Source of the DNA: Xanthomonas pisi DSM 18956
GTDB lineage: Bacteria > Pseudomonadota > Gammaproteobacteria > Xanthomonadales > Xanthomonadaceae
Assembly (NCBI RefSeq): GCF_001010415.1
Contig: NZ_JPLE01000017.1
Coordinates: 67,176 to 131,175 of the forward strand
Direction of reading: 5' to 3'
Length of the DNA stretch: 64,000 nt
Part shown: in pieces, positions 34,939 to 43,975 of the stretch
Position numbering within the stretch: position 1 is the first letter of the stretch
How the letters are laid out: each line of letters begins with the position of its first letter
The notes under the pieces: model-generated
Databases searched by the model: none
What the model saw: the letters and a program-made list of their open reading frames with translations, nothing else
What the model was told of the DNA's origin: nothing
Translations under genes and position numbers: made by a program

Positions 34939-35610
34939 ATGCCAGACATCGACCAAGATCTCGACGTACTCTATCAACACCGTTTCCCGAAGGAAGAACT
35001 CGCCAACAAGAACCGGATCTGGCAAGTGTTGTGCACGCAGTATTTCAGCCGGTTCGTCAAACCGAATGAGACCGTGGTCGACATCGGAGCCGGGTATTGC
35101 GAGTTCATCAACAACATTCCAGCCGCGCACAAGATCGCCGTCGATCTCAATCCCGACGTGCGCAAGTTCGCCGCCGATGGCATCCGCATCATCAACGAGT
35201 CGTGCACTGCAGTCAGCTCGATCCCTAGCGCCAGTGTCGATGCGGTGTTCATGAGCAACTTTCTTGAGCACCTGCCAACCAAGGATCTGGTGTTGCAAAC
35301 GCTGCGGGAAAGCGCACGTATGCTCAAGCCGGGTGGAAGAGTCATCATCTTGCAACCCAATATTCGCTTTCTGTACGACGAGTATTGGGATTACTTCGAC
35401 CACCATACGGCGCTAAGCGACCGCAGCCTGGTAGAGGGAGTACTGATGGCGGGATTGGATCCGCAGGTGGTGATCCCCAAATTCCTGCCCTATACCACCA
35501 AGAGCCGACTACCGCAGGCTCCCTGGCTGGTATCGCTGTACCTGCGCATCCCGCTCGCCTGGCACGTCCTGGGTAAGCAAGCGCTGGTCGTTGCCTACAA
35601 GCGCGACTGA
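34939..35610 (+). CDS. Class I SAM-dependent methyltransferase
   Basis: Methyltransferase-like protein of 223 residues. Motif I is visible in TVVDIGAGYCEFINNI, the acidic strand II end in KIAVDLNPDV, and the post-motif VDAVFMSNFLEHLPTKDLV resembles the Methyltransf_11/23 group; ARMLKPGGRVIILQPNIRFL follows. The C-terminal third (PKFLPYTTKSRLPQAPWLV) may contact membrane or lipid-linked substrate. The ATG at 34939 has GAGGAAG ten bases upstream. It lies in the same direction 29 bases after the DprE2-like gene. The substrate is probably a sugar or polyprenyl-linked sugar in this pathway, which is inference. Confidence 0.82.
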   Translation: MPDIDQDLDVLYQHRFPKEELANKNRIWQVLCTQYFSRFVKPNETVVDIGAGYCEFINNIPAAHKIAVDLNPDVRKFAADGIRIINESCTAVSSIPSASVDAVFMSNFLEHLPTKDLVLQTLRESARMLKPGGRVIILQPNIRFLYDEYWDYFDHHTALSDRSLVEGVLMAGLDPQVVIPKFLPYTTKSRLPQAPWLVSLYLRIPLAWHVLGKQALVVAYKRD

Positions 35611-35641
35611 CCCATTCCTCCATTCGTTTCAGAGTCCAGCC

Positions 35642-36586
35642 ATGGCACAGAAAAGTGACAAGATCGTGTTGACCGGTGCCGCAGGCCTGGTGGGACAGAA
35701 TCTCATCGTCGAGATGAAACAGCAGGGATATACGCAGCTGGTCGCCATCGACAAGCACGAGCACAACCTCGATATCTTGCGCAACCTGCATCCGGATGTG
35801 ACGACGATCTTGGCCGACCTCGCCGAACCTGGTGCCTGGAGCGAAGCGTTCGCAGGCGCTCGCCTGGTGGTACAGCTGCACGCACAGATCACCGGCAAGT
35901 TCCGCACATTGTTCGACCGCAACAACCTGCAGGCGACCGAGCGCGTGCTGAAGGCCTGCGCGGATCACCAGGTTCCATACATGGTGCATATCAGCTCATC
36001 GGTGGTGAATTCGGTTGCCACGGATGACTACACAGACACAAAGAAGCTGCAGGAGGCGCTAGTTCGCACCAGTGGAATCCCTCACTGCGTGCTGCGTCCG
36101 ACGTTGATGTTCGGCTGGTTCGATCCCAAGCACCTGGGATGGCTATCGCGCTTCATGGCCCGCACTCCGGTATTCCCAATCCCCGGAGATGGAAAGTTCA
36201 TGCGCCAACCGTTGTACGAGCGTGATTTTTGTCGCTGCATCGTGCAGTGCATCGAACGCGAACCTGCGGGCAATATCTACGATATCGTCGGCGCCACGCG
36301 TGTGGATTACGTCGATATCATTCGTACCATCAAGCGCGCAAAGCAACTGCGCACTGTGATCGTGCATATCCCGATTGGCTTCTTTGCCTTTTTACTCCGG
36401 GTGTACAGCCTATTCAGCAGCAAGCCTCCATTCACCGCCGATCAACTCAAGGCACTCTCGGCCGGCGATGACTTCAAAGGCGTAGATACGCAGGCTATTT
36501 TCGGCGTAACCCAGACTCCGTTCGAAGAGGCCATCCGCGAAAGCTACTGCGACCCGCGCTACAGTCACATCGTCCTCAAGCGTTGA
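35642..36586 (+). CDS. NAD-dependent epimerase/dehydratase family protein
   Basis: Extended SDR of 314 residues with the Rossmann motif VLTGAAGLVGQNLI. The catalytic Tyr/Lys pair is probably in DYTDTKKLQEAL (YxxxK), preceded by the active-site Ser strand VHISSSVVNS, and the substrate domain contains RPTLMFGWFDPKHLGWLSRF. It is not close enough to any well-known sugar epimerase for a specific name. It stands between a methyltransferase and an FAD oxidoreductase in a run of same-direction genes, so it probably modifies the same glycan precursor. The start at 35642 follows a 31-base gap. Confidence 0.82.
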   Translation: MAQKSDKIVLTGAAGLVGQNLIVEMKQQGYTQLVAIDKHEHNLDILRNLHPDVTTILADLAEPGAWSEAFAGARLVVQLHAQITGKFRTLFDRNNLQATERVLKACADHQVPYMVHISSSVVNSVATDDYTDTKKLQEALVRTSGIPHCVLRPTLMFGWFDPKHLGWLSRFMARTPVFPIPGDGKFMRQPLYERDFCRCIVQCIEREPAGNIYDIVGATRVDYVDIIRTIKRAKQLRTVIVHIPIGFFAFLLRVYSLFSSKPPFTADQLKALSAGDDFKGVDTQAIFGVTQTPFEEAIRESYCDPRYSHIVLKR

Positions 36587-36626
36587 CACGCCGTACAAGC
36601 CGGCATCCATCATCTCCAAGGCAGAC

Positions 36627-37925
36627 ATGAGCAAGTATTCAATTATCGGCAGTGGCCCCATGGGCTTGATGGCCGCACTCGAACTTCTCGACCGCGGCCA
36701 CGCGGTGGACATCTATGAGCGCGACGACCGCATCGGCGGCATGTCGGCGGCGTTCGACTTCGACGGCCTTTCGATCGAACGCTACTACCATTTCATCTGC
36801 AAAACCGATTACCCATTGTTCAAATTGCTCGATCGCCTTGGCATGGCCGACAAATTGAAGTGGACCGACACCAAAATGGGGTATTTCTACGATGGCCGAT
36901 TGTATAAATGGGGCTCACCGTTCGCGCTGCTGAGCTTCCCGCACCTCGGCCCGATCAGCAAGCTGCGCTATGCGCTGCACGTCATGCACACCAAGAGCAT
37001 CTCCGATTGGTCAGCGCTCGACAAGGAGAACGCACGCGACTGGATCACAGGCTGGATCGGCAAGAAAGCCTACAAGGTCATGTGGGAGAAAGCGTTCGGC
37101 CTGAAGTTCTTCGAGTACGCCAACGACCTGTCGGCATCGTGGATCGGCACGCGCATCAAACGCATCGCCCTCTCCCGCCGCAACCTGTTCAACGAGAGCC
37201 TGGGTTATCTGCAGGGCGGCTCGGCAATCCTGCTGGATGCCATGGTGGCCGAGATCCAGCGTCGCGGCGGCCGTATCCTGCTCGGCCAGCCGATCGATGA
37301 AGTGGTTTCCGAAGCCGGCAAGGTCACTGGTATTCGCGTGGGCAATCAATTCCACGCATACGATGCAGTGATCTCAACTGCACCGATTCAGTACGTGCCG
37401 GCGATGGTTCCGGGACTGCCTACGGCATTCGCTGATTCCATACGGCGAATCGAAAATATTCCGGTCGCATGCGTCATTCTCAAGCTTAGCCAACCGATCA
37501 GCGAAAACTTCTGGATGAATATCAGCGATGACGGCATCGCTATTCCGGGCGTGATCGAATACAGCAACCTCAACCCGGGCACGGACAACGCGCAGAAGAT
37601 CCTGTACGCGCCCTATTACATGCCCAAAACCCACCCGAAGTGGCAATGGAGCAATCAGCAGCTGATCGATGAAGTCATCAGCTACATGCCCAAGATCAAC
37701 CCGGCATTCAAACCGGAGTGGGTCCTCGCCACGCACTGTCACCGTTACGAATTTGCGCAGACCATCTGCCCCCCAGGTTTTCAGGACATGCTGCCGGCGA
37801 TGAAGACACCATTGACCGGCTTCTATATGGCCGATACAGCGTATTACTATCCTGAGGATCGCTCGATTTCCGAGAGCTTGGCAGTCGGTACCACGCTGGC
37901 CGAGACTGCAGCAGGCGAGCCGTGA
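36627..37925 (+). CDS. NAD(P)/FAD-dependent oxidoreductase, amine oxidase/UGM-like
   Basis: FAD-binding protein of 432 residues. The N-terminal dinucleotide motif YSIIGSGPMGLMAALELLDRG ends in IYERDDRIGGMS, typical of the amine oxidase, protoporphyrinogen oxidase and UDP-galactopyranose mutase superfamily. LSIERYYHFICKTD, GYLQGGSAILLDAMV and the C-terminal FAD contact FYMADTAYYYPEDRSISESL are also seen. Members in glycan loci can be mutases or sugar/lipid oxidoreductases. In a pentofuranose pathway a flavin-dependent ring or redox change is possible, but nothing here proves it. Its end overlaps the GtrA-type gene (GTGA), indicating coupling. Confidence 0.8.
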   Translation: MSKYSIIGSGPMGLMAALELLDRGHAVDIYERDDRIGGMSAAFDFDGLSIERYYHFICKTDYPLFKLLDRLGMADKLKWTDTKMGYFYDGRLYKWGSPFALLSFPHLGPISKLRYALHVMHTKSISDWSALDKENARDWITGWIGKKAYKVMWEKAFGLKFFEYANDLSASWIGTRIKRIALSRRNLFNESLGYLQGGSAILLDAMVAEIQRRGGRILLGQPIDEVVSEAGKVTGIRVGNQFHAYDAVISTAPIQYVPAMVPGLPTAFADSIRRIENIPVACVILKLSQPISENFWMNISDDGIAIPGVIEYSNLNPGTDNAQKILYAPYYMPKTHPKWQWSNQQLIDEVISYMPKINPAFKPEWVLATHCHRYEFAQTICPPGFQDMLPAMKTPLTGFYMADTAYYYPEDRSISESLAVGTTLAETAAGEP

Positions 37926-38314
37926 TCAGCAAACGCTTTTTCATGTTTATCGTATCCGGTGGCATTGCAGCCGCTGCCAATTTCTGTTCGCGCATCCTCT
38001 TCAGCCAGTGGTTGCCATACTCACTTGCGATCGTTCTGGGCTTCATGGTTGGCCTTGTCGTGGCATTCGTGCTGATGCGACAACTTGCCTTCAAGGACAC
38101 CAGCAACGCAGCGCATTCGCAGGTGATGTGGTTCCTGGTCGTTAATGCTATTGCGCTCCTGCAAACCTTCTGCGTCAGCCTACTGCTGGCTCGTTGGCTG
38201 CTGCCCTTGTTGGGCGTCACTCGCGGCGCGGAGACCATTGCGCACGCCATCGGCGTCGCCACTCCGGTGCTGACGAGTTACATCGGTCACAAACGACTAT
38301 CTTTCCGCAGCTAA
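37922..38314 (+). CDS. GtrA family membrane protein
   Basis: Small membrane protein of 130 residues with four hydrophobic helices, the GtrA-type arrangement: FFMFIVSGGIAAAANFCSRI first, then LAIVLGFMVGLVVAFVLMRQLAF, the central VMWFLVVNAIALLQTFCVS and ETIAHAIGVATPVLTSYIGHKRLSF. GtrA proteins are thought to move polyprenyl-phosphate-linked sugars across the inner membrane. In Mycobacterium tuberculosis a GtrA protein (Rv3789) is encoded next to dprE1 and dprE2, which makes its presence in this cassette telling. The GTG start at 37922 overlaps the oxidoreductase stop. Confidence 0.85.
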   Translation: MISKRFFMFIVSGGIAAAANFCSRILFSQWLPYSLAIVLGFMVGLVVAFVLMRQLAFKDTSNAAHSQVMWFLVVNAIALLQTFCVSLLLARWLLPLLGVTRGAETIAHAIGVATPVLTSYIGHKRLSFRS

Positions 38315-38366
38315 CAACGACGCACCCACCCAGCCAGCCAGCGCTCTAACCTTCCTGCTCCACTCA

Positions 38367-39872
38367 ATGACAAGCACTCCATACGACATGATTCCCAGCG
38401 AGCATTTCAACGGCGCAAGCAAAGCGGTAGACACCTGGCACGTTGTCATCGCCTTCATCGTCTCCTCCTTGCTCATTGCGGCATACAGCCACCTGATCGG
38501 GCTCAACATAACGCCGTTCAAGGCAGAATCGGGCTTGTTCATCGCGCAAGCCTGGAGCCATGGCGACCATTTCGATTTCATCAAGCCGTTGTTGACGCAT
38601 GCTCGCAACGGCCACTTCACACCGGTGTTCTTCGTCTTGGAGTTCGTGCAGGCGGGTTGGTTTGGCGCTGATGAGCAGTACTGGTTCATTCGTCAGATGC
38701 TTGTGCTCGGACTTCTGTCGACCTCACTCTATCTGCTCAGCCGCTCCGCACTTGTATTTACGTCTCTGCATCAGCGGGCCTGCGCGGTCATCGCAGGGCT
38801 GGTGGCAATGGCATTCGTCGTACAACCCACCGTTCTAGAATTGACGACGTGGCCATTCATGGCCGCCCAGCTGCTTTGTATTTCTTGCGGCGCAATGGCA
38901 ACGTCGAATCTGCTGAACGCCACACGCACGAGTGACATCAAACACATTTACTGGGCTCTCGCATGGGGCTATGCCTCGATGCATCTGTTCGGCGTGGGCT
39001 TCACGATCAGCGTTACGGTCATCGTGGCCACCATCGCATGTACATGGGCACTCAGACTGCCAGCCAAGGCATATGCAGCCGCTACGGCGGCTACGATCAT
39101 GACACTGATACATGCCGCAGTCATGGCACAGAGCCCCGAGCAAGCGACTGGCGAGCGGGCGGTCGGCTGGGGCGATCAAGTGACCAGAATGGGCGCTCTC
39201 TACATGGGGTCTGTCCAGGGCGGTGCCCGCTCGCTTTGGGCTAACGGCCGCTTCCCTTGGCCGAATCCCGATACCTATGCCACCGACGCAGCATATGGGT
39301 ACGCGCTACTTCTCGCCCTGGTCGCGACAGCGATCGCACTGTTATGGAAGGGCCGACGGGAGCAGAAGCCGTTACTGGTCGCTTACGGACTGCTTACTGG
39401 AATCTTCGCGTTTTCGCTGGGGCTTTATTGCGCCCTGATCGTGGTTCGCCTCCAGTATTCACCTGGAAACACCGCGATAAATCCATTTCTATTCGGCACT
39501 CGCTACCTGATCTTTCCCGCGTTTTTCATTTTTCTACTCACCCCCTTGCTTCTGATTCCGATGGCAAAAAGTCTGGGGAATTGGGCCATCCTGCCCACCA
39601 GCGCGATTGGCGGAGGGGCCGCGATCGCGACTTACGTCTTTTTCACGACGGTGACGACGCTTTGGCCAATTTTCGCAACGCCATTCTCGGTAAGCTGGTC
39701 CAAGGTCGTGAATGACGCCCGTATGCAACTGAAGACGACAGGCTTCATTCAAGACCGTCCACTTTTAGAATTGGATCCCGAGTTCCACGCTGAACTGCAT
39801 CAGTTCAGCGGATTGCTAGAAAGCGAACTTGGCTGCCGCGACTGCGTGAAATTCCAAGACCAAGGTAAATGA
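38367..39872 (+). CDS. Polytopic membrane protein, possible GT-C-type glycosyltransferase
   Basis: Membrane protein of 501 residues with about ten hydrophobic helices and no close named relative by eye. After the first helix an outside loop reads ITPFKAESGLFIAQAWSHGD and carries acidic residues, followed by FDFIKPLLTHARNGHFTPVF. An acidic residue in the first extracytoplasmic loop is the arrangement used by GT-C enzymes that take sugars from polyprenyl phosphate. It ends with a soluble tail of about 60 residues containing two cysteines (LGCRDC). Located directly after the GtrA-type gene, it is the best candidate in this operon for the acceptor transferase. Codon use and composition are clearly more A+T-rich than in the backbone. 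The role is inference. Confidence 0.62.
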   Translation: MTSTPYDMIPSEHFNGASKAVDTWHVVIAFIVSSLLIAAYSHLIGLNITPFKAESGLFIAQAWSHGDHFDFIKPLLTHARNGHFTPVFFVLEFVQAGWFGADEQYWFIRQMLVLGLLSTSLYLLSRSALVFTSLHQRACAVIAGLVAMAFVVQPTVLELTTWPFMAAQLLCISCGAMATSNLLNATRTSDIKHIYWALAWGYASMHLFGVGFTISVTVIVATIACTWALRLPAKAYAAATAATIMTLIHAAVMAQSPEQATGERAVGWGDQVTRMGALYMGSVQGGARSLWANGRFPWPNPDTYATDAAYGYALLLALVATAIALLWKGRREQKPLLVAYGLLTGIFAFSLGLYCALIVVRLQYSPGNTAINPFLFGTRYLIFPAFFIFLLTPLLLIPMAKSLGNWAILPTSAIGGGAAIATYVFFTTVTTLWPIFATPFSVSWSKVVNDARMQLKTTGFIQDRPLLELDPEFHAELHQFSGLLESELGCRDCVKFQDQGK

Positions 39873-39882
39873 AAATGATGAC

Positions 39883-39904
39883 GGGCAGGTCGGCACGCCT
39901 GCCC
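39883..39904. terminator. Short hairpin between convergent genes
   Basis: Arms GGGCAGG (39883-39889) and CCTGCCC (39898-39904) lie in the 41-base gap between the converging genes at 38367 and 39914. No U-run is visible. It is a plausible shared transcript end. Confidence 0.4.
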
Positions 39905-39913
39905 CGCTGAAGG

Positions 39914-40435
39914 CTAGTGTTGCCGAAGCATTAGGTTCAACGTTTCAGCCGTGCTACCTGCAGTCAACGTTAATCCAGTCTGCCGCCCCATACCCGGATA
40001 GATCCAAGCCACCATTTCCTTGGTGCCGGACAGTCTTCTGAATTCGTAACTGATCACGCCTCCCTCGAACGTCACACCAAGATTAGGACGTAATCCAATC
40101 TCTAGATAATCATTGTCCTTCGAACCCTGCAGCGGAGCTTTGCCCTCGACACAACGGCCATCCTGGCAGAGGCGGAACTCCACTTCGCCGTCTGCGGCTC
40201 CTCCGCCATTTCCAATCTGCACCGCAATGGAATCCACCCGCAATGCTCCGACAGGAGAAAAAGTTCCACGGATCGTCTCGCCTGCAGAGAGCCGAATGGA
40301 TCGGTTGGAAGAATCGTCGAATGGCGAGCGAACTTGCACCTGAACATTGGCACCGAGCTGGCAATCGCGAGGAGGATGTTGATGGCAAGCCGCCAACGAG
40401 AACGGCAAGAGGCTGACAAGAAGGTGTTTATGCAT
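39914..40435 (-). CDS. Putative lipoprotein partner of the upstream membrane protein
   Basis: Lipoprotein of 173 residues. GGAGG stands directly ahead of the ATG at 40435, and a signal peptide with lipobox SLAAC (Cys17) follows; the next residue, His, does not signal inner-membrane retention. The mature part looks all-beta: RSIRLSAGETIRGTFSPVG, SIAVQIGNGG, DGEVEFRLCQDGRCVEGKAP and YEFRRLSGTKEMVAWIYPG, in the style of carbohydrate-binding or lectin-like domains. It starts 20 bases after the stop of the large membrane protein gene on the same strand. The pairing of a polytopic protein with a small extracytoplasmic beta protein is repeated by the genes at 42257 and 43972. No named family is recognised. 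Confidence 0.7.
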   Translation of the reverse strand: MHKHLLVSLLPFSLAACHQHPPRDCQLGANVQVQVRSPFDDSSNRSIRLSAGETIRGTFSPVGALRVDSIAVQIGNGGGAADGEVEFRLCQDGRCVEGKAPLQGSKDNDYLEIGLRPNLGVTFEGGVISYEFRRLSGTKEMVAWIYPGMGRQTGLTLTAGSTAETLNLMLRQH

Positions 40436-40455
40436 GATTCCTCCAAAAAGACGGT

Positions 40456-42060
40456 TCAGCCGAACAGCAACGCATGACCGCGATGCAGTAACAAGGCGAT
40501 ATTGATTACGAGCTGCCCTGTGACGCAGGCCAGCATCAGTGAAGTAAGGTTTCTCTGCTGCATCCAGCGCAGGGATAGCATCAGCAGCGCCACGGAAACT
40601 GCATGAAGGCCGTGAACTGCGGGAATGGTCAGTACGCTGAACACACCGATCAGTAACGCCGAAGGCAATGCCAGCAGCAATACAAATTCCTTGGAATGCT
40701 GGCGGATGCATTGGACAGATGCGAATGCGGCTTGGGGCAACAGCAGAAGCCCGACAGCGCCGACAATGCCAAGCAGAGATGCTTGTACCAAGTCGACGAC
40801 AGATGGTAAAGAATGGAAGCTGATGGGTGCGATTGCATTAAGCAGGTTAATGAAACGCGTTGCGGCGTGTGACGCCAAACCTGCGCTCACGCTAAGATTC
40901 TGTTCAACCAAGTCCGATGGCAACTGCAGGTACCAGTACGCCCACGCCCACCAAACCACTGGTCCTCCGGTGGCGACTATCGCAAACGGCAACAGTCCGC
41001 GGCGAGGGTTTTGATCGTTTCGTTCCCGGATCAAGAGATACAAAGCAAATGCACCGATGAACACTACGGCATACGGGTGCGACCAATAGGCCAAAGCAGC
41101 CAACAGGCCAGCGACCCAGGTGCGGTCGCGGGCCAGCAAGGTAAAGGCGCTCAGCAACAAGAAGAACGCAGCAAGCGATTTTGGCCAGGCGAATAGCGTC
41201 TGCCCGATAAAATAAGGACTACTGCCGAAGACCAGTAGACCCGCGACCCAGTAGCCGCGCCGCAGCCTGAAGTATTGGAAGAGCAATGCAGCGCCGACAA
41301 AGAGCGAAGCATTCAGGACCAAAGCCACTGCCAGAAACCGACGGTAGCTACGATCGTCGCCAAAGCTTCCGACGTCAGGCCACTGCTTGCCAACATAGCG
41401 AAACGTAGGCAACGGCCCGACCACCTTTTGCGGAGGGCCCATTGCAGCACGCAGCGGCACAGCCGCTAGCGACATCAAGATAGGTCGGTTGGCGAGTTCC
41501 TGGCCCGGCATCAAGGGCCGCTCCTCCGCGAAGGAGATATCGCGCAGCAAGTACTCCGTTGCAGCGAAAGGAATGAAATTGTCGGCTGGCATTGCCCCCA
41601 TCATCACCTGCACCCTGACATGCAAGTGGTCGTTCTTGATCACGTATGCGCCATCCGGCAGGTCAGAGGGCATCTTGACCGGTAAGAAGGTAATCAACAT
41701 CGGGATACTGGCCATCAACAGCCATCCCAGTATCGCAATTCGTGCATCCGTCGCTAACGTACCTGCCTTGGATCCAAACATGCGCGAAAAGATGTTTGTT
41801 CGGTACCACTGGACACACGACAATAGCAATCCGATGGAGAGCAGCACCCATGCATTGGTCTGATAATCCAGAGACACCGAAACGACGCCCACGCCTAGAA
41901 TCGCGAGCCCCAAGATCCCGAACCCAATGGAGTAAGACAACAACTCCAATCCCATGAGCATACGGCCACGCGCAGAACAGGCAACAATGGCTCCGCCTAC
42001 CACAAGCACCAATAAGGCGGTCAATGCGATCAACCCCAGTGCCACCAGCATCGCCATCAT
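40456..42060 (-). CDS. Large polytopic membrane protein, possible GT-C-type enzyme
   Basis: Membrane protein of 534 residues with about 12 hydrophobic helices. The ATG at 42060 is preferred because the preceding in-frame stretch is not hydrophobic; two further ATGs follow within nine bases. Between early helices lies a large outside loop (about residues 135-245) with acidic residues and the segment SFAEERPLMPGQELANRPIL. Later helices contain TLFAWPKSLAAFFLLLSAF and LLAALAYWSHPYAVVF. The divergent neighbour at 42257 shows the same plan, with a DRPFLGG loop segment and GAWPKLLALALL, so the two look homologous. Glycosyltransferase or polymerase function is a guess based on topology and the glycan context. 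First gene of a two-gene operon with the lipoprotein. Confidence 0.65.
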   Translation of the reverse strand: MMAMLVALGLIALTALLVLVVGGAIVACSARGRMLMGLELLSYSIGFGILGLAILGVGVVSVSLDYQTNAWVLLSIGLLLSCVQWYRTNIFSRMFGSKAGTLATDARIAILGWLLMASIPMLITFLPVKMPSDLPDGAYVIKNDHLHVRVQVMMGAMPADNFIPFAATEYLLRDISFAEERPLMPGQELANRPILMSLAAVPLRAAMGPPQKVVGPLPTFRYVGKQWPDVGSFGDDRSYRRFLAVALVLNASLFVGAALLFQYFRLRRGYWVAGLLVFGSSPYFIGQTLFAWPKSLAAFFLLLSAFTLLARDRTWVAGLLAALAYWSHPYAVVFIGAFALYLLIRERNDQNPRRGLLPFAIVATGGPVVWWAWAYWYLQLPSDLVEQNLSVSAGLASHAATRFINLLNAIAPISFHSLPSVVDLVQASLLGIVGAVGLLLLPQAAFASVQCIRQHSKEFVLLLALPSALLIGVFSVLTIPAVHGLHAVSVALLMLSLRWMQQRNLTSLMLACVTGQLVINIALLLHRGHALLFG

Positions 42061-42256
42061 CTTCAACACCCCCGTAAGAAAAATGGGCTGCAGCTCCCGA
42101 GACTGCAGCCCGATGGCTAGAGGATAGAGCAATTCTGCAGTCTGATCACGCCATCGTATCGCTAGGATGCTTCGGCTTACTTGGTACGCGGCAACCTTAT
42201 AATAGTGAATCGTCTGCACCGGACGATTACGGCAACGCAAGCTTTGGGATCACAGG
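42061..42256. promoter_or_regulatory. Divergent promoter region between the two membrane modules
   Basis: The 196 bases between the two large membrane-protein starts must hold both promoters. GGGGG stands upstream of the left start and CAGG upstream of the right start. No clear operator or strong -35/-10 pair can be picked out by eye. Confidence 0.4.
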
Positions 42257-43975
42257 ATGAGTCAGCTACAGACCGCCACTCTAGCGGCGCTGGTAGGTCC
42301 CGCCTACCTAGTACTTCTTTGTCTTGTCGGGAGCACCGTCGGGCACACATGGGTCCGCGGCATCACATGCCGCTGGGAAAGCGGCGCCTCGGTGCTGCTT
42401 GCCGGTTTGCTGGCCCACGTATTATTGGCCAGTGCGTTTCTCATTGTCGCGCCGTCTTGGAGCGGGGCATCGCTTTGGATCCTGCTTGCCGGTTGCTTGG
42501 TTAGTTGGCGCTGGCGGCGGCCTCAGCTTGCAGGCCTGTGCATGCCGACCCTGCTGGTTATATCCTACAGTTTGGTCTGTTTCGGGTTGCTACTTAGCTT
42601 CCACGGTGGTCCAGGGCGTGGCGTGACGATCTTCTGGAGCATCTACACGCTGACCAACATCACTCCGGGTGACTCGCCCCAGGCAGCGCTGCAGGCGCAA
42701 TACCTACTGTTTGGCAAAAACCTTATCGGCGCAGAGGATTTTGCTCTGTTCGACCGCCCATTCCTAGGTGGAATCATCACCGCCGGCACCCTACCCGCTT
42801 TCGGCATCCGTCTACCTTCCAGGTTCTTCGACTACTCAGAACTGACCGCGTTCGCTTATGTCAGCCTATGGATTGCGATCAACGCAATCGCTGCACTCAG
42901 CCTTCTGGGCATCGTCGAACGCTTCAGTCGTGGCCGTAGCGCGTTGATCATCAGCCTGTTGGTTCTGGCATCACCCTTCCTTGTGTTCAACAGCATTGGG
43001 GCATGGCCCAAATTGCTGGCACTTGCGCTCTTGTGCTATGCCTGCAATCAAGCGCTACGCCAAAAGTGGATTGCAGCAATGTTGCTCAGCGGTGCGTCGT
43101 TCTTCGCACACGGGTCCTTCCTCTGGGCCCATTTGTCATTTGGGGGAGTACTGATCTTCACCCTAATAGCCCAAGGGTGGAGACAGTCGTCAATGGCCTG
43201 GCCCCGATTGGCAGCAGTGTTACTCATTTGCCTGGCTGTACCGGCCGCTTGGTTCGCAGCGGAACACTTGACCGGAAGTGCCACCCCGCTTCGTACATAT
43301 TATCTTTACAACGTTTCGGTCACCCATGGCCTGCACCATAGCGCCGAACAGATCGCGCAGGGATTCTATGCCTCGACGAATGCTACGAACCTCGTGAACC
43401 TGCCATGGATAAACATAATCAAGGGAATTTTGCCAATCGAAACGCTCGACCTGATACTCAACTATCGCCTCTCGAACGAGGCGACCGGCTGGCGCGCACT
43501 GGGTGAGACTCTATTCCGCACGCAATTCATGCGCGCCTGGTTCGCACTGGGGCTGATTGGCGGCGCTGTCGCTTACCGAGGCCTGACACATGCCACTTCA
43601 TCACAGTGGTTGCCGCGGCTGGCGCTAATTGCATTCTTCCTCCTGCCCCTGATTCCAGGCCTTGGGCTATACCGACGCGACGATCATTTCCTTCTGCCGA
43701 TCATGATGTTCGCAGCGATACCAGTACTGATATCGTTTTCCATCGGATTCCACTTGCTGCGCAACAGCACGATGACTGTCATTGGATTGGCGATGATTGC
43801 CGAGTACCTGATGATCTACTTCTGGCGCTACCCACCAGGACGCTACGTCGGCGAGTTCAACGCTTACTACCTCGCCGCAATCGCGGTAGGCATGCTGTTT
43901 ACCGCTGCATGCATCGCTTGGCCGCGGCCACTCCGGCTGCCCCTTCCAGGAGGAATTCCGGAGCATGTTCGATGA
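42257..43975 (+). CDS. Large polytopic membrane protein, paralogue of the divergent neighbour
   Basis: Membrane protein of 572 residues with about 13 hydrophobic helices. A large outside loop (about residues 118-190) contains FWSIYTLTNITPGDSPQAAL and the segment AEDFALFDRPFLGGIIT; a later helix reads FNSIGAWPKLLALALLCYA. These landmarks correspond to the loop and AWPK helix of the divergent protein at 40456-42060. The family is not named by eye. GT-C-type glycosyltransferase, polymerase or ligase roles are all possible for such proteins in an O-antigen island. Its stop overlaps the start of the small partner gene (ATGA), so the two are translated together. More A+T-rich than the backbone. Confidence 0.65.
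   Translation: MSQLQTATLAALVGPAYLVLLCLVGSTVGHTWVRGITCRWESGASVLLAGLLAHVLLASAFLIVAPSWSGASLWILLAGCLVSWRWRRPQLAGLCMPTLLVISYSLVCFGLLLSFHGGPGRGVTIFWSIYTLTNITPGDSPQAALQAQYLLFGKNLIGAEDFALFDRPFLGGIITAGTLPAFGIRLPSRFFDYSELTAFAYVSLWIAINAIAALSLLGIVERFSRGRSALIISLLVLASPFLVFNSIGAWPKLLALALLCYACNQALRQKWIAAMLLSGASFFAHGSFLWAHLSFGGVLIFTLIAQGWRQSSMAWPRLAAVLLICLAVPAAWFAAEHLTGSATPLRTYYLYNVSVTHGLHHSAEQIAQGFYASTNATNLVNLPWINIIKGILPIETLDLILNYRLSNEATGWRALGETLFRTQFMRAWFALGLIGGAVAYRGLTHATSSQWLPRLALIAFFLLPLIPGLGLYRRDDHFLLPIMMFAAIPVLISFSIGFHLLRNSTMTVIGLAMIAEYLMIYFWRYPPGRYVGEFNAYYLAAIAVGMLFTAACIAWPRPLRLPLPGGIPEHVR

Noticed and set aside
38367-39872. Naming the 501-residue membrane protein as an O-antigen polymerase (Wzy)
   Set aside because: Wzy belongs to the Wzx/Wzy route, while the exporter here is Wzm/Wzt. 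Topology alone cannot distinguish polymerase from GT-C transferase, so no name is given.
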